A stretch of 10,486 nt of DNA from Irineochytrium annulatum. Taxonomy: Eukaryota; Chytridiomycota; Chytridiomycetes; Chytridiales; Chytridiaceae. Of this stretch, positions 6,958-10,486 are shown one piece after another. The number at the start of each line of letters is the position of its first letter. The stretch's first letter is position 1. Position numbers and translations under genes: made by a program. Below the pieces are notes generated by a model that did no database searches, was not told where the DNA came from, and worked only from the letters and a program-made list of their open reading frames with translations. Location of the stretch: assembly GCA_027600665.1 (NCBI GenBank), contig JADGJL010001072.1, positions 1-10,486 on the forward strand. The letters run 5' to 3'.

Positions 6958-8291
6958 ATGTTGTTCACGACCGCTCTCATCGCCCTCGTCGCCGCCGCGT
7001 CAGTCGACGCCAAGCGGATTCAGCAGAAGGACGGGGACTACAAGGTCAGTGTCTATCATATCTAGGTCGTTGCCGGCGGTTGTCCGTCGCTGGGAGGAGG
7101 GGCGGACGTCGTCGCTGGTGGAAGTTGCTTGTGGATGCATCGGTGACCGCTGATTGCAACTGCGCGAGCTTGCCGGGCTGTTCTGTTGTGGATCGCGCGA
7201 CCAGGCTCGCAACTACTGCTCCAGCAAAAGTGTGTCTTCGCGGTATCTGACCTATCTTCGTTTGCGCCAAAACAGCCCACACCCTCCTACACGCTGCCGC
7301 CCGCTTACACCCCGCCGGCCTACACGCCTCCCGCTTCCTACAAGCCCAAGGAGACTCCCAGCTACAAGCCTGAGCCGTCCTACGAGCCGAAGCCGTCTTA
7401 CGCCCCCGAGCCGAAGTACACCCCGGAGCCGAAGTACACCCCGGAGCCTAAGTACACCCCGGAGCCGAAGTACACCCCGGAGCCGAAGTACTCTCCCAAG
7501 CCTTCGTATGCTCCTAAGCCGTCGCCGCCCACTTACGTAAGCCCTTTTATTTAGGCCAACCATGTATGCTAAACTACCTCTGTAATCTCAGGGCGGCTAC
7601 TCGAAGTGGAGCGAGTGCGACAAGGAGGTCGTGAAGGGTTTGATCAGCAAGGAGATTGTTATCGAGTCGATGGACCCGAAGAACGTGTACTCAGCCGGCG
7701 GCGATTACGGCAAGACCCAAGGCCGCGTCCTTGAGGCCAACGACGACGGCTCGGTCACGTGCGAGAAGGAGGACGACAAGAACGAGGACCAGATCTTCAC
7801 TCTCACCCTCAACAAGGACGAGAAGTACTGGATCGAGTCGTTCGCCTACAAGGGTCAATGGTGAGCTTTGCGATAACTTTCTCTCATATCTTCTTTGTAA
7901 GCCGACTAACCTTTTATCCGTTCGTCACAGCTTCCTCGACTCTGACCATGACGCCAAGCTCATGATCGGCGCCTGCGAGGGCTCGGACAAGTCGTACGGC
8001 TACGACAGCTATGGTTCTAGCGAGAAGGCTGCTACCTGGACCTTTAAGTGCTCGTCGGATGGCGAGACCGTTATCTTCGTCTCGGACTCGAACCGCTGCA
8101 TCGATGGTTTGTGCTTTCCTTTTTGTTGGCCTCCCCTCCCTTTTATCATCGAAGTTGACCAACCTGTGCCATCTCCTTCAGATTACGGCGCCACTGACGA
8201 CTCTGTCGCTGCCACCACCTACGCTTGCGACGAGAACCAGCCCCATCAGTACTGGGCGGTCAAGACCGTCGAGGCCGGCACCTACTACTAA
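6958..8291 (+). CDS. Secreted Tyr/Pro-repeat protein with beta-trefoil (ricin-B-like) C-terminal domain
   Basis: Predicted extracellular or wall-associated protein, possibly carbohydrate-binding. Exons 6958-7044, 7276-7536, 7592-7860, 7931-8106, 8182-8291 total 903 nt, 300 residues, all phases consistent, stop TAA. Residues 1-18 are a clear signal peptide (MLFTTALIALVAAASVDA), followed by a possible KR processing site. Residues about 30-116, encoded by one whole exon, are Pro/Tyr/Lys/Glu-rich and start with AYTPP units, then SYKP/SYEP, then EPKYTP repeats. Residues 117-300 form an acidic Cys-containing domain: WSECD near its start, QCFLDSDHDAKLMIGACEG, a TWTFKC segment, NRCIDDYGATDDSVAATTYA, and a final PHQYWAV that fits the QxW motif of ricin-B-type repeats. 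Cysteine spacing and the CxxD pattern support a beta-trefoil, but the first repeat is weak. No catalytic domain is seen. The repeat region resembles extensin- or adhesin-like wall proteins only in composition. Confidence 0.85.
7045..7275 (+). other. Long first intron (231 nt) of the Tyr/Pro-repeat gene
   Basis: Donor GTCAGT follows the codon AAG. The 3' end has a CTGAC branch-point-like site (7247-7251) and GCCAAAACAG. It is three to four times longer than every other intron in the window and cleanly separates the signal-peptide exon from the repeat exon, phase 0 on both sides. I could not find a convincing internal exon or snoRNA boxes in it. Confidence 0.7.
7408..7497 (+). repeat. 18-bp tandem repeat encoding EPKYTP
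   Basis: Units start at 7408, 7426, 7444, 7462 and 7480. The first, second and fourth are identical (GAGCCGAAGTACACCCCG). The third differs by one silent base (CCT for CCG). The fifth departs only at its end (KYSP). Flanking sequence (SYKPEPSYEPKPSYAP before, KPSYAPKPSPP after) is a degenerate version of the same motif. Near-identity at DNA level indicates recent unequal exchange or slippage within an older repeat. Confidence 0.92.
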
Positions 8292-8916
8292 ATGCTTGGC
8301 ATTGCCGTGTCCACCACGTTCATCGCTCGCTGAAGTGTTTTGATGTCTTATTGGATCACGCACTTTTTTTTAGTTGTCCCTTTTTCTCGTGTATCTTCTG
8401 TGCTTCGTGTACACCAAACCCTTTTCATCCTTTCTGCCTTTTTCGCTACATAGGCCCCACTAGTTGGTGGTCCGAAATGAAATGTTCTTTGCGTTTCCAC
8501 ATTTTTTGATATATAACCGGATGTGTAGTCGTGCAGTCATGTAACTTTGTAGCTTCGTGCTTGCTCGTGTTTCCTTGTTCTTGACAGGATGAGAATCGAA
8601 TCGAAATACAGAGTTTTTGCGAATACGCGTGTACCTCCTTTCTATGAAGGTAAAGATCAACGTCTATTCTATCGGAGAGTCAGTTGGCCTGTTCAAAGCC
8701 CCTATCAATCGCATTGTCTCTCGGTTTTCAACACCAGGCGAGTGGGGCGTCAAAAACGGCTCACCCCCAAAATGGCATGGCACAAAGCCGGTGTCTAGCA
8801 CTGCTAATCAATCAGCCCGCAACACCAACAGCGCGCGCGACCCACGAACATTTGCACTGCAGTTAGTCAAAGGGCGACATATCGACAACGAGCGCCAACC
8901 GCCATCGCCATCAACC
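8292..8916 (+). other. Intergenic region between two tandem secreted-protein genes
   Basis: The left part is the 3' UTR of the Tyr/Pro-repeat gene and is T-rich, with no AATAAA hexamer seen. The right part is the promoter and 5' UTR of the DUF1996 gene. An AT-rich GATATATAACC at about 8507-8517 is the only TATA-like motif I noticed, about 400 bp before the next start, too far to be assigned. The bases before the ATG at 8917 (ATCAACC) give a favourable A at -3. Confidence 0.45.
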
Positions 8917-10486
8917 ATGATCAACAATTCCGCCCTCGTCGCGGCCATCGCGGCCCTCGCCGTCGTCGTCGTCGATGCCGCTTACATCTTCCCGGACGGG
9001 AAGCAGCAGGCGGGCTTCCTGAGACAGAAGTCAGTACGCCCGATCGTCATTGTTGCTTCGCTGCTTTCCCACGATGCTGACATATAAGCAGCTGCGAAGC
9101 CGTTCTTCACTCGGCCCGGCTAGATCCCATCGTTGCCTACAACGGCATTTCAGGCCATGCGCACACTGTTGTTGTGAGTATTTAACATAACGCGATACCG
9201 ACAACGCGGAGGATTTGTTGCCTGATGCTGGAGATATACAGGGATCCACGGCCTTCTCGTACAACTCCACGCCGGGGATCATTACGCCCATCCCGACCAC
9301 GTCGTGCGACATCGCGGCGGACCACTCGAACTACTGGTGAGCTTTTTACCGTTGTTTTTCCACGCGTAGAGTGTTGTATCAAATTACCTCGTGAGACGAA
9401 CGTTGTCTGACTGAGGTGAACACAAGGTTTCCCTCCCTCTACTACATCAACGCCAAGAACGAGTTTGTATACATCCCCGTCGGCGCTATCACCTATTACG
9501 AGACCCGCGGCAACGAGCAGAACCATGAGTTCCCGCAAGGATTCCAAATGATCGCCGGCTCGCCCAGCCGTCGCTCCGTCACGACCCAGGAGCACGAGGC
9601 CATCTCCTGGCTCTGCCTCGACTCGGGCTACGACAACGGCAACTCTGGGCGGGGCAAGCCCATCCCGCAGGACTGCAAGGGCCAGATCCGCGGGCAGATC
9701 CACTTCCCTTCTTGCTGGGACGGCGTGAACCTGTACAAGAGCGATCAGAGCCACACGAGCTACGCGTATGACAAGAACGGGAAGATCCAGTTCGATGGCG
9801 GGCTGTGCCCGAGCACGCACCCGATCAGGCACGTAAACCTGTTCATGGAGGTGTGGTGGAGCACTGGGGACAAGCAGTTCCCGACCGTGTATGGGAACGA
9901 CTACAGGTACACGCTGTCGACGTACGATGTGCTGGGTTACGGGTGGCATGCGGATTTCATGATGGGCTGGGAGCAGGGTGTTCTGGACCACATCATGAAC
10001 GACTGCGGTGTGCCGGTAAGCCTCTTCTCTTTGCCCGAGCCAGGATAGGTCTTCAAGTCCAATTGACACCTATTATTCTTCCTCGTCGACATTTAGAACA
10101 AGCCGAACTTCGACATCAAGACCTGCCCCTACGTCGCCCCCATCTTCCAAACCTCCGCCCAGAAGAAGCAGACCGTCTCTCCCGAGATCCTTGCCTTCTC
10201 CGAGGGCTACAACCCCGCCACCGGCAAGGTCATCCCCCTCGCCCAGCTCCCCGGGTGCCAGACCCTCCAGCTCGGCCCGGCCAACGCCGTCAGCAACAAG
10301 TGCAGCGTGCCCCACCCCCCTATCAACGGTGGGAACACCCCGTCCTCGTCGACCAGCGCCGCGGGTCCCAGCCAGAGCACGCCCGCGACGACGACGGCCT
10401 CCGCCGTGCCCACCAATGGCGCCTACACCACCGGCACCGTCCCCCCGCCCCCGCCCCCCCCGGGGGGGGGGGGGGGGGGGGGGGGG
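8917..10486 (+). CDS. DUF1996-family secreted protein (3' partial)
   Basis: Member of the fungal DUF1996 family (extracellular; activity unknown to me). Visible exons: 8917-9029, 9092-9173, 9242-9336, 9427-10015, 10097-10486; 423 codons without stop. Residues 1-22 are a signal peptide (MINNSALVAAIAALAVVVVD then AA). Family hallmarks follow: FLRQNCEAVLHSARLDPIV (34-52), the histidine pair in GHAHTVVG (59-66), TTSCDIAADHSNYWFPSLYY (88-107), FPQGFQMIAGSPSRR, a Cys-rich core with DCKGQIRGQIHFPSCWDGVN, then CPSTHPIRHVNLFMEVWW and YGWHADFMMGWEQGVLD. The conserved His, Cys and Trp residues suggest a disulfide-stabilised fold with a possible metal or sugar site; this is inference. From about residue 370 the chain becomes a Ser/Thr/Pro linker (TPSSSTSAAGPSQSTPATTT) and then a proline run. 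In this family such linkers often lead to a WSC or carbohydrate-binding module or a GPI signal; which one lies beyond the window is unknown. The last eight codons (poly-Gly) come from the terminal G run and are probably not real. Confidence 0.92.
10462..10486. repeat. Terminal run of 25 G, probable sequencing or assembly artefact
   Basis: The window ends in an uninterrupted G run preceded by a C-rich stretch (CCCGCCCCCGCCCCCCCC type). Reads failing in a GC homopolymer give false poly-G in two-colour chemistries, and contigs break at such points. It could also be a real proline-coding C/G tract whose assembly collapsed. Confidence 0.7.

Noticed and set aside
7408..7497. Regular repeat as a CRISPR-like array
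   Set aside because: The units are directly adjacent with no spacers, are in a coding frame and are in an intron-bearing eukaryotic gene.
7592..7640. Thrombospondin type 1 repeat suggested by WSECD
   Set aside because: The rest of the TSR pattern (regular Cys and Trp/Arg layers) is absent; the later segments fit a QxW-type beta-trefoil better.
9182..10069. 295-codon open frame on - opposite the DUF1996 gene
   Set aside because: The opposite strand encodes a clear DUF1996 domain across several introns. The antisense frame reads through those introns and has a Val/Arg-rich shadow composition.

Overview
The window is a piece of fungal nuclear DNA. It has GC-rich coding exons split by short introns of about 55-90 nt. 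The introns carry GTRNGT-type donors, CTNAC/TTNAC-like branch points and YAG acceptors. The gene content also points to fungi: a DUF1996 secreted protein, a membrane-anchored pepsin-like protease, an SH3/EH adaptor and a Tyr/Pro-repeat secreted protein. I cannot assign the phylum from sequence alone; a basidiomycete or an early-diverging lineage such as a chytrid both fit. No tRNA, rRNA, transposon or CRISPR array was recognised.

Layout. (1) 1-230, + strand: the 3' end of a gene for a single-pass membrane protein (transmembrane helix plus basic tail), followed by an AT-richer convergent intergenic region to about 1400. (2) 1404-3645, - strand: a complete five-exon gene for a 654-residue adaptor with an N-terminal SH3 domain, a long Ser/Pro-rich linker and a C-terminal EH domain. 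(3) 4267-5785, - strand: a pepsin-family aspartic protease with both catalytic DTG motifs, a C-terminal transmembrane helix and a short cytoplasmic tail; its first exon with the signal peptide could not be resolved. (4) 5846-6957: a divergent intergenic region of about 1.1 kb. (5) 6958-8291, + strand: a complete five-exon gene for a 300-residue secreted protein with a signal peptide, a Tyr/Pro region containing EPKYTP repeats and a Cys-containing domain resembling a ricin-B-type beta-trefoil. (6) 8917-10486, + strand: a DUF1996 secreted protein. Five exons are visible, and the gene runs off the window in a Ser/Thr/Pro-rich linker that ends in a 25-base G run, probably a contig-end artefact.

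How they fit together. The three genes on the right all enter the secretory pathway (surface protease, wall-like repeat protein with a lectin-like domain, DUF1996 protein), so that part looks like a small neighbourhood of cell-surface or extracellular functions. The SH3/EH gene is intracellular and probably belongs to endocytic, actin or phosphoinositide adaptor biology. Nothing in the sequence shows the genes to be co-regulated. The splice models were built by hand from splice-site consensus and reading-frame continuity. No single previously undescribed system stands out. The most interesting items are the SH3/EH adaptor, which carries candidate ligands for its own two domains, and the Tyr/Pro-repeat protein.
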